Shown here in pieces: positions 24,998 through 37,983 of a stretch of DNA of 64,000 nucleotides. The position numbers and the translations under genes were made by a program. Position 1 is the first letter of the stretch. Each line of letters begins with the position of its first letter. Below the pieces are notes generated by a model. It had not been told where the DNA came from and ran no database searches. It worked only from the letters and a program-made list of their open reading frames with translations. The DNA is from Cystobacter fuscus. Lineage in GTDB: Bacteria; Myxococcota; Myxococcia; Myxococcales; Myxococcaceae. The DNA lies in NCBI RefSeq assembly GCF_002305875.1, contig NZ_CP022098.1:4278001-4342000 (forward strand). The letters run 5' to 3'.

Positions 24998-25735
24998 TCA
25001 CCGCTCGCAGCGCAGTGCCACCGCGTGAGGGTTGTCGAGGTAGTCCTGCCAGAAGGCCTGGCCGAACTTCGAAATCCCCTCGGGGGAGCACTCGGGGCGC
25101 GTCCAGGTGAGGGTGCGGAAGCCGGCCTCGCGCAGCGCTCGCTCGTACGTGTCCCGGCTCCAGTGGGAGAAGTGGATGGTGAAGGGGCTCTTCGTGTGCA
25201 ACTCCGCGGAAATCGCCTGTCCTTCCCGAGGGGTCTCCGGGTAGTCCAACATCGTGATTCCGTAGCGGGTGCTGTTGGGGCCCTTCGCGCTGAACTCGGG
25301 GTTGAAGGCGTAGGTGACGAAGCTGCCCCCCGGCTTCACGTGGTCATGGATGTTCCGGCACATCCGAAGCAGGTGCTCGGGCGAGTTCGCGTAGTGCAAC
25401 AGATAGACGGCCGTCACGACGTCGAACGAGCCCAGCGGGGACATGTCGGCCACGTCGGACACGTGGTAGTCGATGCCCAGCGGTTGCGCTGCTTCGTACC
25501 CCCGCGCTCCGCGAATCATCTCCTCCGAGATATCCACTCCCACCACCCGCGCGGCGCCTCGCGTCTTGAACTGCCGCGTGTACAGCCCATCGCCACAGGC
25601 CAGGTCGAGGACGTTGCTTCCCTCGAGGGGGCCGAGCGCCTTGAAGAAGGTGTGTCCCTCGATGTACTCCGAGCGCACCGGCAGTACGTCCCAATCCGCG
25701 ACCTTGTTTCCAATCTGATCGTATTGTGCCGACAT
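24998..25735 (-). CDS. Class I SAM-dependent methyltransferase
   Basis: A 245-residue protein. The ATG at 25735 was chosen over an upstream ATG (25762) because a strong GGAAGCGGGAG ribosome site sits directly before it and the protein then begins MSAQYDQIG. Motif I is VLDLACGDGLYTRQF (SAM-binding GxGxG-like), followed by VVGVDISEEMI, and motif II lies around FDVVTAVYLLHYA. It resembles UbiE/type-11 methyltransferases for small molecules. The substrate is unknown. It is transcribed alone, convergent to the SRPBCC gene. Confidence 0.88.
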   Translation of the reverse strand: MSAQYDQIGNKVADWDVLPVRSEYIEGHTFFKALGPLEGSNVLDLACGDGLYTRQFKTRGAARVVGVDISEEMIRGARGYEAAQPLGIDYHVSDVADMSPLGSFDVVTAVYLLHYANSPEHLLRMCRNIHDHVKPGGSFVTYAFNPEFSAKGPNSTRYGITMLDYPETPREGQAISAELHTKSPFTIHFSHWSRDTYERALREAGFRTLTWTRPECSPEGISKFGQAFWQDYLDNPHAVALRCER

Positions 25736-25820
25736 CTCCCGCTTCCTTTCCTGACAGGGCACGAGCAGGGTTGTACGGCATGTTACCCCAACGGGCCTTC
25801 ACCGGGACCGGGTCGTGCTG

Positions 25821-25985
25821 TCACGGATGCGCTTCTGGCGGCGGGGAGGCGGTGGGTGGCTCGAGCCGCTCGAGGACCTTCACCGCGTTCTCGTTCTTGG
25901 GGTTGTCGGGCGTTTTGGGCACCTTCCATTCGAAGTTCGCGGAGCCATTCGTCCTCTCGTAGGTCCGTGGGTTACGATCCGACAC
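25821..25985 (-). CDS. Small open frame, possible short protein or gene remnant
   Basis: A 54-codon frame from GTG 25985 to a TGA at 25823-25821 with protein-like, G/C-biased codons (NGSANFEWKVPKTPDNPKNE..., Pro-rich tail). The same frame runs without a stop back to the Dyp peroxidase stop codon. It lies within the 300-nt gap between the Dyp gene and the methyltransferase gene. I recognise no family. It may be the 3' end of a lost gene or an unannotated small protein. Confidence 0.3.
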   Translation of the reverse strand: MSDRNPRTYERTNGSANFEWKVPKTPDNPKNENAVKVLERLEPPTASPPPEAHP

Positions 25986-26010
25986 CGAGGCGATTGCACG
26001 GGTGGGTTCT

Positions 26011-26036
26011 GCCCGGGAGGCGCCGCCCGCCCGGGC
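26011..26036 (-). terminator. Hairpin directly after the Dyp peroxidase gene
   Basis: GCCCGGG and CCCGGGC arms (7 bp) with a 12-nt loop follow immediately after the minus-strand stop codon at 26037-26039. No T-tract. The left arm lies in a short sequence also found near 24450. Confidence 0.4.
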
Positions 26037-27578
26037 TCAACCCGTGGCGGGCTCCAGGTGTGCCAGGAACTCCAAGGCGCCGACGCCGGGCATGAAGAAG
26101 TAGCCCCCGCCCTTCATGGTCACGAAGCGCTGGATGCCCGTCACGCATCGCCGCAGCGGCGTCATGGGGATCGTCATCATGCCGCTCTCCTGGTTCGACG
26201 AGACGGGATCCCGCTCATCGTACAGCCGCCCGAACTTCTCGTTGTGCAACCAGCTCTGCTGGATGAACTCGAACTGCCGGCCGAGCTGGGCGTTGAGCGC
26301 GATGAAGATCAGCCCCTGCTCCGGGGAGGCGCTCTCCGCCTGGGGCTCACCGTGATAGGGAATGCCGCGGCGGAGGATCCGGTGCCGCCGGCTCACCTGC
26401 CTGGACAGCTCCGGATCGGGCGCGAGGGAGTCGCGCGGATTGGCGCGCCGGACGTGAGACGTCACCGGGCAGCCCAGGCCCGCGGCATCGTCCTGGCTGT
26501 AGTTGAACGCATTGGAGTGCCCGTGGGGTCCCGGCTCGGGGGCCTCGTGTTGACCCGGCTTCAAGGGGGCGCCATTGGACCAGCGTCCCATGAGCTTGGC
26601 CTTCAACCATTCCTTCTTCTGCGTGTCGTCCTGGAGGCGATCGTCGGCGAGTTCCTTGCTCTTCTTCTCCACGAACGCGTTGAAGCCGTCGACGTCCTGC
26701 TGGAGCTTGCGCAGCACGAGATAGGAGCCGTTGCGGCCCAGGTCCTTGCGCCCCGCCTGCTCCGCCGTGTTGAGCCGGCCGAGGGCATCCCTGCTCGCGC
26801 GGACGGTCGGCGGGAGCGGCTTCTCTTGATATTCATTGTCATGACCCAGGATGAACTCACCCGTGGCGATGGGGCTGTCGTAGTCCTCGGGATGACGCCC
26901 GGGCTTGCTGAAGCCCTGGACCACCGGCTGGGAGATCCCATCCTGGAAGCCAAAGGGCTCCCGGAAGGTGACCCGCCCGTCCTTGTCCCTCGGGTGGGTG
27001 GCGCGCTGACAGTAGAGTTCCTGGACACCCGCCTTCGCGAGCAGCGTCCGCTGGTGGGCCAGCCGGGTGCTCAGCTCGTCCTCGTTCTGGGCATAGAGCA
27101 TCAACAACACATGGATGTCCTCGTCGCGCGGTCCCTCGGGACACGTGCCGCCGAACTCCCAATGTTCGGGGGCGCTCGACCCGGTATCTCCGAGCACGTG
27201 GGCCCGTGCGGCCATGCCCTTGCGGAACTCGTAGGGGAACGTCTGGAGCGCGTCCTCGTCCAGGCCCAGGGCCTTCAGGCCGTGCCAGGTGAACGCCACG
27301 TTCAGACACGCGGTCCACCGCTCGAGTCGCTCACTGGGGATCTCCGCCGCCGTCGTGAGTTCCCCTTTCAGCATCTCCCGGAGCCACGCCCGGCACGGAC
27401 CGGCGTCCTGGATCCTCAACAGCAGGAAGGCGGCGGCCGCCATGCGCTTGTAGCCATGGACGATGAGCCCCTGGACGTCGTCCAGCTTCACGGGCGGCGG
27501 GGGTGGAGTCGCCTTCGGAGCGGCGGCTCCTGAGAGGAGTCTGCGCGCGTAGGACACCCAGCTTCCGGGTCGTGACAT
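26037..27578 (-). CDS. Dyp-type heme peroxidase
   Basis: A 513-residue heme peroxidase of the longer Dyp subgroup. The family motif is present as FQDGIS (catalytic Asp). A likely proximal heme His is in TSHVRRANPRD and a distal Arg region in HRILRRGIPYHGE. The C-terminal half has the Dyp signature IFIALNAQLGRQFEFIQQSWL. No Tat or Sec signal is visible at the N-terminus (MSRPGSWVSYARRLLSGA), so it is probably cytosolic or encapsulated. The preceding gene's frame runs 248 nt into it in another reading frame. These enzymes oxidise dyes and phenolic compounds with H2O2; the natural substrate is unknown. Confidence 0.88.
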   Translation of the reverse strand: MSRPGSWVSYARRLLSGAAAPKATPPPPPVKLDDVQGLIVHGYKRMAAAAFLLLRIQDAGPCRAWLREMLKGELTTAAEIPSERLERWTACLNVAFTWHGLKALGLDEDALQTFPYEFRKGMAARAHVLGDTGSSAPEHWEFGGTCPEGPRDEDIHVLLMLYAQNEDELSTRLAHQRTLLAKAGVQELYCQRATHPRDKDGRVTFREPFGFQDGISQPVVQGFSKPGRHPEDYDSPIATGEFILGHDNEYQEKPLPPTVRASRDALGRLNTAEQAGRKDLGRNGSYLVLRKLQQDVDGFNAFVEKKSKELADDRLQDDTQKKEWLKAKLMGRWSNGAPLKPGQHEAPEPGPHGHSNAFNYSQDDAAGLGCPVTSHVRRANPRDSLAPDPELSRQVSRRHRILRRGIPYHGEPQAESASPEQGLIFIALNAQLGRQFEFIQQSWLHNEKFGRLYDERDPVSSNQESGMMTIPMTPLRRCVTGIQRFVTMKGGGYFFMPGVGALEFLAHLEPATG

Positions 27579-29037
27579 GGGGAACTCTCCTGTGAAGGGT
27601 TGGGATTGGACGGCGATGGGTGGAGCGCAGTCGCTCCTGGACGATGGAGATGGCCTGACGAAGGCTCAGGAGCTTCTCCTGATAGGGAAACCGGCCCTGT
27701 TCCAGATAGGTCTTCAGGGTCTGGCGCATGGGCGCGTTCCCTGGATGGCTCGAGTCCTTCGTGGCGAGGACCTGGCGCAGCGAGAGGGCCTCGTGGAGGT
27801 CGGTGACGGCCACGGTGGTGGGGGGGGCCTCGCCATGGAGCAGGGCGCTGTAGTGGACGAGGGTGGGGCATTGCACGCCGCGGATCCACTCCTTGAAGGG
27901 CTCCACGAAGGGCTGGCCCGAGGGAAAGCCTTTCGAGCCACTCCAGATGAGCTTGAGGAAGGTGCTCACATCCTGGTGGTCCACGAACGCGTCGATATAG
28001 GCTTCCCAGCTCTCGTCATAGGTGACGATGAACAGCAATTGCCGCTTCGCGCCGCGCTGGAAGATGGCCCACCGCGCGAAGTGGATGACCCGCATGTCGT
28101 TCATGCCCACCAGGTTGCGTTTCAGCCGCCAGTTGATGAGCCCCATGAAGAAGCGTTGCCGGAGCTGGTCGAGCGCGTTGGAGGGGACGTCGGTGACGAG
28201 GATCATCGAGTTCTGGATGGGCCCCTGCCGCGCCTCGATCTCCTCGCGCAACGCGTCGGGGATGGTGACGTGCTCGACCGTCTGGCGCGGACGCGTGAAC
28301 CGGTTCTTGAGCCGGACGAGCAGGCGCAAGGGCTTGTCGACGAGGAGGTAGGTGAGGGTGGCGAGGGCCGCTTCGAGGAGCGCGGCGCTCTGGTTGCGTT
28401 CCCACTCCGGAGTGGTCACGCGCGCGAGGTGGGGGCCGAGGTGTTCGCGCAAGTCGTCGTACAAGGAGGTGGGCTCGAGCCGCTCCAGGAAGGGACGCCG
28501 GTGCGGGTTGTTCAAATAGGCCTCGGCCCGCGCGCGCATCTCCTGCAACTCCCGGATCGCCGGGACGGAGGCGACGCGGTAGGCGAAGTCGACGTGCCGG
28601 GTGCTGTAGGGCACCGCGTGCTCCAGCAGGTACTCCTTGACCTGCGCGGGCCGGGCCAGCCCCGCCTCCGGGTAGCCCTCGCAGTGGGAGTAGAGCTCAT
28701 CGAAGGTCGTGTCTCCCGACAGGGAGGACTGGGCGGCGAGTGCGTCCACGAGCAACTCGAGGGTGGTGCGGAGCTGTTCGCGCCCATGGAGCGAGGTGGA
28801 CAGGCGCAGGTCGGCACCGAAGAGCAGGTAGCAATCCTCGCGAGGCCCCGCCGCCAGGCCGTCCCAGGGCGCGCCGCCGAGGATGCCCCAGTGCGCGAAA
28901 TAGAGCACCTGGATGCCTCGGAGCGGGTGGGACTGACGCGCCTGGATGGTCCGATCCAGCCTCCGCAGCGTGGAGGTCAAACCCTCCACGGCTTCAGGAC
29001 GGATCTTCGTGATGATGCTCAATGTGCCGTGGAACAT
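27331..29037 (-). CDS. Dyp-associated protein with two ferredoxin-like repeats
   Basis: The frame is 568 residues long, but the last ~80 (Arg/Pro/Gly-rich) are read through the Dyp gene in another frame and look like shadow sequence. The true protein may be about 485 residues. I know no named family. Two similar blocks are visible: VLYFAHWGILGG...CYLLFGADL near residue 45 and VIHFARWAIFQR...LLFIVTYDESWEAY near 315. This hints at two alpha/beta ferredoxin-like halves, the same building unit as in Dyp peroxidases. A non-heme partner or regulator of the peroxidase is possible. Its start overlaps the receiver gene by 19 nt, so the three minus-strand genes form an operon. Confidence 0.6.
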   Translation of the reverse strand: MFHGTLSIITKIRPEAVEGLTSTLRRLDRTIQARQSHPLRGIQVLYFAHWGILGGAPWDGLAAGPREDCYLLFGADLRLSTSLHGREQLRTTLELLVDALAAQSSLSGDTTFDELYSHCEGYPEAGLARPAQVKEYLLEHAVPYSTRHVDFAYRVASVPAIRELQEMRARAEAYLNNPHRRPFLERLEPTSLYDDLREHLGPHLARVTTPEWERNQSAALLEAALATLTYLLVDKPLRLLVRLKNRFTRPRQTVEHVTIPDALREEIEARQGPIQNSMILVTDVPSNALDQLRQRFFMGLINWRLKRNLVGMNDMRVIHFARWAIFQRGAKRQLLFIVTYDESWEAYIDAFVDHQDVSTFLKLIWSGSKGFPSGQPFVEPFKEWIRGVQCPTLVHYSALLHGEAPPTTVAVTDLHEALSLRQVLATKDSSHPGNAPMRQTLKTYLEQGRFPYQEKLLSLRQAISIVQERLRSTHRRPIPTLHRRVPHVTTRKLGVLRAQTPLRSRRSEGDSTPAAREAGRRPGAHRPWLQAHGGRRLPAVEDPGRRSVPGVAPGDAERGTHDGGGDPQ

Positions 29038-29471
29038 GCGCTGTCACCCAGTCCGAAGAGGAGCGTGGTACGTGTTGAACAGGAATTGCGAGGCGCCTTG
29101 CCTGGTGGGCGCTGCCGCCGGGCGTCGGAGTGGGCGAGCACCCGGCGCACCAGGCCCTCGAACTCTTCCAGGGGAGAACTCTTGGGCACGAACCGGGCGC
29201 CCGGGGCATGGGGGTCTCCCGAGGAGCTGTGGATGATGATGGGAATGTCGTGCAGGCGCTCGTCCGCGTGGAGTTCATGGCACAACTCCAGCCCGTCCAT
29301 GCGGGGCATCATCCAATCCGTCACCACCAGCTCCGGTGGGGACTGTCGGGCGAGGGACAGGGCCTCACGTCCGTCGTGCGCCTCGATCACCCGGTAATCC
29401 ATCTGCTCCAGCACCTCCCGGAAGAGGTCGAGCAGGTCTTGTTCATCGTCAACCAGGAGAATCGTGCGCAT
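29019..29471 (-). CDS. Response regulator receiver protein
   Basis: A 150-residue protein. Residues 1-120 form a receiver domain: D8/D9 in the acidic pocket, phospho-acceptor D52 in VVTDWMMPRMDG, and K97 in FVPKSSP. The last ~30 residues have no recognised domain and overlap the next gene. It has no DNA-binding output. It is first in the Dyp operon and divergent from the giant kinase gene, so it could couple an unknown kinase to this operon. Confidence 0.88.
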   Translation of the reverse strand: MRTILLVDDEQDLLDLFREVLEQMDYRVIEAHDGREALSLARQSPPELVVTDWMMPRMDGLELCHELHADERLHDIPIIIHSSSGDPHAPGARFVPKSSPLEEFEGLVRRVLAHSDARRQRPPGKAPRNSCSTRTTLLFGLGDSACSTAH

Positions 29472-29806
29472 GGTGCCCTCCGCTTGGTTTCGAGATGTCT
29501 CTCCCTACACGGAAGGAGTTTGACTACCCTCTCTGTGATCCCGGCCGGACCTGCATGAAGATGTCCGTGAAGATGGGAATGAGCGGGCTGGGGAGCGGGC
29601 CTGGGGAGGCGGGCGTTGTCAGGGGTTGCCTGTCCGCCACCTGTTCCTCCGCGCGAGCCATCCCCGGCCAGGATGGATGTCTCCTTCCTCGGGGGAGGGC
29701 TCGCCAGGGCGGGCGGCCATTCCTTGCTCACGTTCGCGCTGGTTCTTAATCCTGATGATGAGGCGCTGCGCCAGGTGGTCCGGCGGGAACACCGGAGGGC
29801 GAAGGG
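29472..29806. other. Divergent intergenic region
   Basis: 335 bp between the minus-strand receiver gene and the plus-strand kinase gene must hold both promoters. I found no convincing -35/-10 pair, sigma-54 -24/-12 pair, repeat or RNA gene. A GAAGGG tract just before the ATG at 29807 serves as ribosome site. Confidence 0.5.
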
Positions 29807-33937
<4,131 letters not shown>

Positions 33938-33969
33938 TGGAACGGCTCGAGAGAACGCGGGGACCGAAG

Positions 33970-34593
33970 ATGGCGATGGATCGTGAGCAGTTGGAACAGG
34001 ACATCCGGGAGTTGTGCCGGAGCGCGGATACCGGACGGGCGGTGGAGCGCGCGCTGCAAGGCTATGGAATGGAGATCATGAGGCTCATTGCCTCCGTCAT
34101 GCACAACCCGGAGCAGGCCAATGATGCCTTCAGCCTCTTCTGTGAGAACCTCCTCAAGGGGCTGCCAGGGTTTCGCTGGGAGAGTTCCTTCCGGACGTGG
34201 GCCTACCGGCTGGCGCGCAACGCGTGCTACCAGTTGTTGCACGCGCCCGCCGCGCGCGAGACACCCGTCACCGCCTCGCTGATTCCCGAGCAGCCCGAGC
34301 CGGGCCGCTCCGACACGCAGCCCTGGCAGAGGACCTCGGTCAAGGAGCGCTTCCGCGCCCTGCGTGACAGCCTGCAACCCGAGGAGCGAATGATCCTGAT
34401 GTTCCGGGTGGATCAACGGCTGTCGTGGACGGAGGTGGCGCGGGTCATGTGGGACGAGGACGAGCCGCCCACGAGCGCGGCGCTCAACCGCAAGGCGACC
34501 TCCCTGCGCCAGCAGTTCCAGCGCATCAAGGCGCACCTGCGCACCATGGCCATCGGCCAGGGGCTCATCGAGCAGGACAACCTGGGAGGCTGA
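33970..34593 (+). CDS. Sigma-70-family (ECF-like) RNA polymerase sigma factor
   Basis: A 207-residue protein. ATG 33970 (MAMDREQLEQ) was chosen; GTG 33937, overlapping the kinase stop, is an alternative. Region 2 is seen in ...NPEQANDAFSLFCENLLKGL and FRTWAYRLARNACYQLL; region 4 in LQPEERMILMFRVDQRLSWTEVARVM, a helix-turn-helix. It is divergent from classical ECF factors. Myxobacteria commonly place such factors directly after large kinases, and here it lies next to the kinase-ATPase, so phosphorylation-controlled sigma activity is a reasonable inference. Confidence 0.78.
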   Translation: MAMDREQLEQDIRELCRSADTGRAVERALQGYGMEIMRLIASVMHNPEQANDAFSLFCENLLKGLPGFRWESSFRTWAYRLARNACYQLLHAPAARETPVTASLIPEQPEPGRSDTQPWQRTSVKERFRALRDSLQPEERMILMFRVDQRLSWTEVARVMWDEDEPPTSAALNRKATSLRQQFQRIKAHLRTMAIGQGLIEQDNLGG

Positions 34594-34596
34594 TGC

Positions 34597-34822
34597 TCAG
34601 CGCCTGCCCCGGCGGGGCACCTGGCAGCACGGGCGGAAGAGCAGCCCGCGTGGGGTGGAAGAGGTGCTTGCCATGGGCTTCCACGCCCACGAGCGCCCGT
34701 CCGGACAGCCGCCTTGCATCCTGGGTGAAGCGCCCCTGGGGAGAGTCGGCGGTGAACTGGCGTCCCACCAGCCAGCGGTGGTGGACGCGCGCGAGGCGAT
34801 GGATGATGTTTCCTTCGGGCAT
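34597..34822 (-). pseudogene. Remnant of a Nei/Fpg-type DNA glycosylase gene
   Basis: From ATG 34822 on the minus strand the frame begins MPEGNIIHRLARVHHRWLVG and continues through SPQGRF to VEAHGKHLFH (residue 56). This is unmistakably the N-terminus of a formamidopyrimidine-DNA glycosylase/endonuclease VIII protein with catalytic P2 and E3. After that the similarity stops and the frame ends ~30 codons later. In another frame a short tail LLFRPCCQVPRRGRR follows; it could be the last residues of the C-terminal zinc finger. About 200 internal codons are therefore missing, so the gene is a deletion remnant. The 139 bp between this and the next gene show no clear signal. Confidence 0.7.
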
Positions 34823-34961
34823 TCCGGAGAGGTAACGCCCGGGGGATGACCTGTCACGTCATCCCGCCCGCCCGGGGGCTGGCCGCGCGGGAAGTCATGG
34901 ACGTGACGGACGCTCAGTCCTTTCCCTGCTTTGGAGGGCGGCGGTGCTATCGTGGCCCGTC

Positions 34962-35345
34962 ATGACGCAGCAGATCCGTGCGCTGGTGGTGGACGACTCG
35001 CAGGCGATGAGGCGCAGCCTCATGTACGCCCTGCAGCGGCTGGGCACCTGGCTACACACCGAAGAGGCCCAGGATGGGGCCGAGGGCCTGAAGAAGCTCA
35101 CCCTGGGCCGCTACGATCTGGTCCTCACCGACATCAACATGCCGCTGATGGACGGGCTCAAGCTCATCCACCACCTGCGCCAGACGGAGGCCTACCGCAC
35201 GGTGCCCATCGTGGTCATCACCACCGAGTCGGCCATGGAGGACCGGGCGCGGGCCATGGCGCTCGGGGCGAGCGCCTACCTGGTCAAGCCGGTGCAGTCC
35301 AAGGTGGTCCAGGACACGGTGCGGGGCCTGTTGCGGCTCGAGTAG
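34962..35345 (+). CDS. Single-domain response regulator (CheY-like)
   Basis: A 127-residue receiver domain with ATG 34962 (a GTG at 34944 is possible). Conserved residues: D11/D12, phospho-acceptor D57 in LVLTDINMPLMDG, T in VVITTES and K109 in AYLVKPVQ. It has no output domain. It is monocistronic, upstream of leuS by about 100 nt. TATCGT lies 9 nt before the ATG and may be a -10, without a clear -35. It is similar in type, but not notably in sequence, to the receiver at 4552. Confidence 0.92.
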   Translation: MTQQIRALVVDDSQAMRRSLMYALQRLGTWLHTEEAQDGAEGLKKLTLGRYDLVLTDINMPLMDGLKLIHHLRQTEAYRTVPIVVITTESAMEDRARAMALGASAYLVKPVQSKVVQDTVRGLLRLE

Positions 35346-35442
35346 GGGCGGAGTCGGCTCCCTCCTCGGGGGTCAGCGGGACGGGGCGGGTGGCGTCTGT
35401 TGTTGCTTGGGGACGGACGCCCCACTAAGACCCTTCACCGTC

Positions 35443-37947
35443 ATGGCCATGAACGAGCGTTACGAGCCGCAGGCAATCGAGAAGAAGTGGCAGGAGCGTT
35501 GGCAGGAGGCGGGAGTGTTCCGCGCGGGCGCGCGCCCCGGAGCCCCGAAGAAGTACATCCTCGAGATGCTTCCGTACCCCAGCGGGAAGATGCACATGGG
35601 GCACGTGCGCAACTACCTCATCGGTGACGTCTACGCGCGCTTCTTCCAGATGCGGGGCTACGACGTGCTGCACCCCATGGGCTGGGACGCCTTCGGTCTG
35701 CCCGCGGAGAACGCGGCCATCAAGGACGGCGTGCACCCGGCGGTGCGCACCCGCGAGAACATCGACTCCTTCAAGAAGGAGATCCGCTCGCTCGGCTACA
35801 GCTACGACTGGACGCGCGAGGTGAACACCAGCGAGCCCGAGTACTACCGCTGGAACCAGTGGTTCTTCATCCAGATGCTGAACAAGGGGCTCGTCTACCG
35901 CCGCTTCAGCAAGGTGAACTGGTGCACGGGCTGCCTCACCGTCATCGCCAACGAGCAGGTGAAGGACGGCGTGTGCGAGCGCTGCGAGTCGAAGGTGCTG
36001 GACAAGGAGCTGCCCGAGTGGGCGTTCCGCATCACCCGCTACTCGCAGGAACTGCTCGACGGCCTGGACGAGCTCAAGGAGTGGCCCGAGCGCATCACCT
36101 CCATGCAGCGCAACTGGATTGGCCGCTCCGAGGGTGTGGAGGCGGACTTCGCCATCCAGGGCAGTGAGGAGCGTCTGCGCGTCTTCACCACGCGCGTGGA
36201 CACCATCCACGGCTGCACCTACGTGGTGCTGGCGCCGGACCACAAGCTGGTGGCGCGCATCACCTCGCCCGGGCAACGCGCCGAGGTGGAGGCCTTCGCC
36301 CGGAAGATGGCGGCCATCTCCAAGACGGAGCGCACGGAGGAGGGTGCCACGAAGGAGGGCGTCTTCACGGGCGCCCATGCCATCAATCCCTTCACCGGCC
36401 AGCCGGTGCCCATCTGGGTCGCCAACTTCGTGCTGGCCGACTACGGCACGGGCGCGGTGATGAGCGTGCCGGCGCACGACGCGCGCGACTTCGACTTCGC
36501 GCGCAAGTACTCGCTGCCCGTCCGCGTGGTCATCCAGCCCGCGCAGGGCGACAAGCTGCCCGAGGGAGGCTCCCTCGAGGCGGCGTACACCGAGGACGGC
36601 GTGCTGGTGGACTCGGGCGAGTTCTCGGGCCTGAGCTCGGACGAAGCGCGTCGGAAGATGGGCGCGAAGCTCCAGGCCGAGGGCCGGGGCGAGCCCAAGG
36701 TGACGTACCGCCAGAAGGACTGGGGCTTCAGCCGCCAGCGCTACTGGGGCACGCCCATCCCCATCGTCTACTGCGAGAAGTGCGATCCCGAGCGCAAGGG
36801 TCAGCCGGTGCCGCTCGAGCAGCTCCCGGTACGCCTGCCGGAGATCGACACCGAGGCGGTGCTCACGGGCAAGGGCGAGCCGCCCCTGGCCAAGGTGCCC
36901 GCGTTCGTCAACACCACGTGCCCCACGTGCGGGGGCCCGGCCCGGCGCGAGACGGAGACGATGGACACCTTCGTCGACTCCTGCTGGTACTTCGCGCGCT
37001 ACCTCTCGCCGCGCTTCGACGGGGCGCCCTTCGATCCGAAGGAGGCCCAGCGCTGGCTGCCGGTGGACGTGTACGTGGGTGGCCCCGAGCACGCGGTGAT
37101 GCACCTGCTCTACTTCCGCTTCTGGACGCGGGTGATGAAGCTGCTCGGCCTGTCCCCGGTGGACGAGCCCGTCAAGCGGCTGGTGACCCAGGGCATCGTC
37201 AACGGGCCGGACGGGCGCAAGATGTCCAAGCGCTGGGGCAACGTGGTGGCGCCCGCGTCCATCGTCGAGAAGTACGGCGCGGACACGGCGCGTGCCTACG
37301 TGATGTTCGCCGGGCCGCCCGAGCGCGACTTCGACTGGTCCGATGATCAGGTGGAGGGCGCCTACCGCTTCCTCAAGCGGGTATGGGTGCTCGCCACGCA
37401 GCACCAGGGCGTGGCCGGGGCGACGGCTACGTATGAAGGCACCTACGAGGGCAAGGCGCTGGAGATCCGCCGCGCGGCGCACAAGTGCCTCAAGCGGGTG
37501 GGGGAGGCCATCGAGCGGCTGTCCTTCAACACCGCCATCGCCGGCACCATGGAGTACCTGAACGCGCTGTACGCGCTGGGCACGGCGGAGACGCCCGCGG
37601 AGAAGGCCGCCATGGCCGAGGCCATTCGGGTGCTGACGGTGGTGCTCACGCCCTTCGCGCCGCACCTGGCCGATGAGATCGCCGAGGCCTACGGGGCCAG
37701 GGACTTCGTCGTCACCCAGGGCTGGCCCGATTTCGATCCGGCGCTGGTGGTGGACGACGTGATTCCCTACGCGGTGCAGGTCAACGGCAAGCTGCGCGCG
37801 GAGGTGCGGGTGGCGGCGGACGCGGCCGAGGCGGACGTACGGGCCGCGGCCGAGGCGGACGAGCGGGTGAAGGCCGCCCTGGCGGGCAAGACGCTGCGCA
37901 AGTTCGTCTTCGTGCCCAAGCGCCTCGTCAACTTCGTCGTCGGCTGA
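35443..37947 (+). CDS. leuS: Leucyl-tRNA synthetase
   Basis: An 834-residue class Ia aminoacyl-tRNA synthetase of normal bacterial length; it charges tRNA-Leu. Visible are the HIGH-type motif in LPYPSGKMHMGHVRNY, an editing CP1 domain with TRVDTIHGCTYVVLAPDH, the leucine-specific region with zinc-like cysteines (CPTCGGPARRETETMDTF), and the KMSKS loop as GRKMSKRWGN. The C-terminal anticodon-binding domain ends VFVPKRLVNFVVG. ATG 35443 was preferred; ATG 35449 is possible, and there is no strong ribosome site. Confidence 0.97.
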   Translation: MAMNERYEPQAIEKKWQERWQEAGVFRAGARPGAPKKYILEMLPYPSGKMHMGHVRNYLIGDVYARFFQMRGYDVLHPMGWDAFGLPAENAAIKDGVHPAVRTRENIDSFKKEIRSLGYSYDWTREVNTSEPEYYRWNQWFFIQMLNKGLVYRRFSKVNWCTGCLTVIANEQVKDGVCERCESKVLDKELPEWAFRITRYSQELLDGLDELKEWPERITSMQRNWIGRSEGVEADFAIQGSEERLRVFTTRVDTIHGCTYVVLAPDHKLVARITSPGQRAEVEAFARKMAAISKTERTEEGATKEGVFTGAHAINPFTGQPVPIWVANFVLADYGTGAVMSVPAHDARDFDFARKYSLPVRVVIQPAQGDKLPEGGSLEAAYTEDGVLVDSGEFSGLSSDEARRKMGAKLQAEGRGEPKVTYRQKDWGFSRQRYWGTPIPIVYCEKCDPERKGQPVPLEQLPVRLPEIDTEAVLTGKGEPPLAKVPAFVNTTCPTCGGPARRETETMDTFVDSCWYFARYLSPRFDGAPFDPKEAQRWLPVDVYVGGPEHAVMHLLYFRFWTRVMKLLGLSPVDEPVKRLVTQGIVNGPDGRKMSKRWGNVVAPASIVEKYGADTARAYVMFAGPPERDFDWSDDQVEGAYRFLKRVWVLATQHQGVAGATATYEGTYEGKALEIRRAAHKCLKRVGEAIERLSFNTAIAGTMEYLNALYALGTAETPAEKAAMAEAIRVLTVVLTPFAPHLADEIAEAYGARDFVVTQGWPDFDPALVVDDVIPYAVQVNGKLRAEVRVAADAAEADVRAAAEADERVKAALAGKTLRKFVFVPKRLVNFVVG

Positions 37948-37983
37948 GCCGGTGGGGCGCGGGGAGGGGTGTCCTCCTCGCGC

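Noticed and set aside
34655-34849. A 64-codon plus-strand frame opposite the Nei remnant
   Set aside because: It is the complement of the recognisable glycosylase N-terminus and has no independent evidence.
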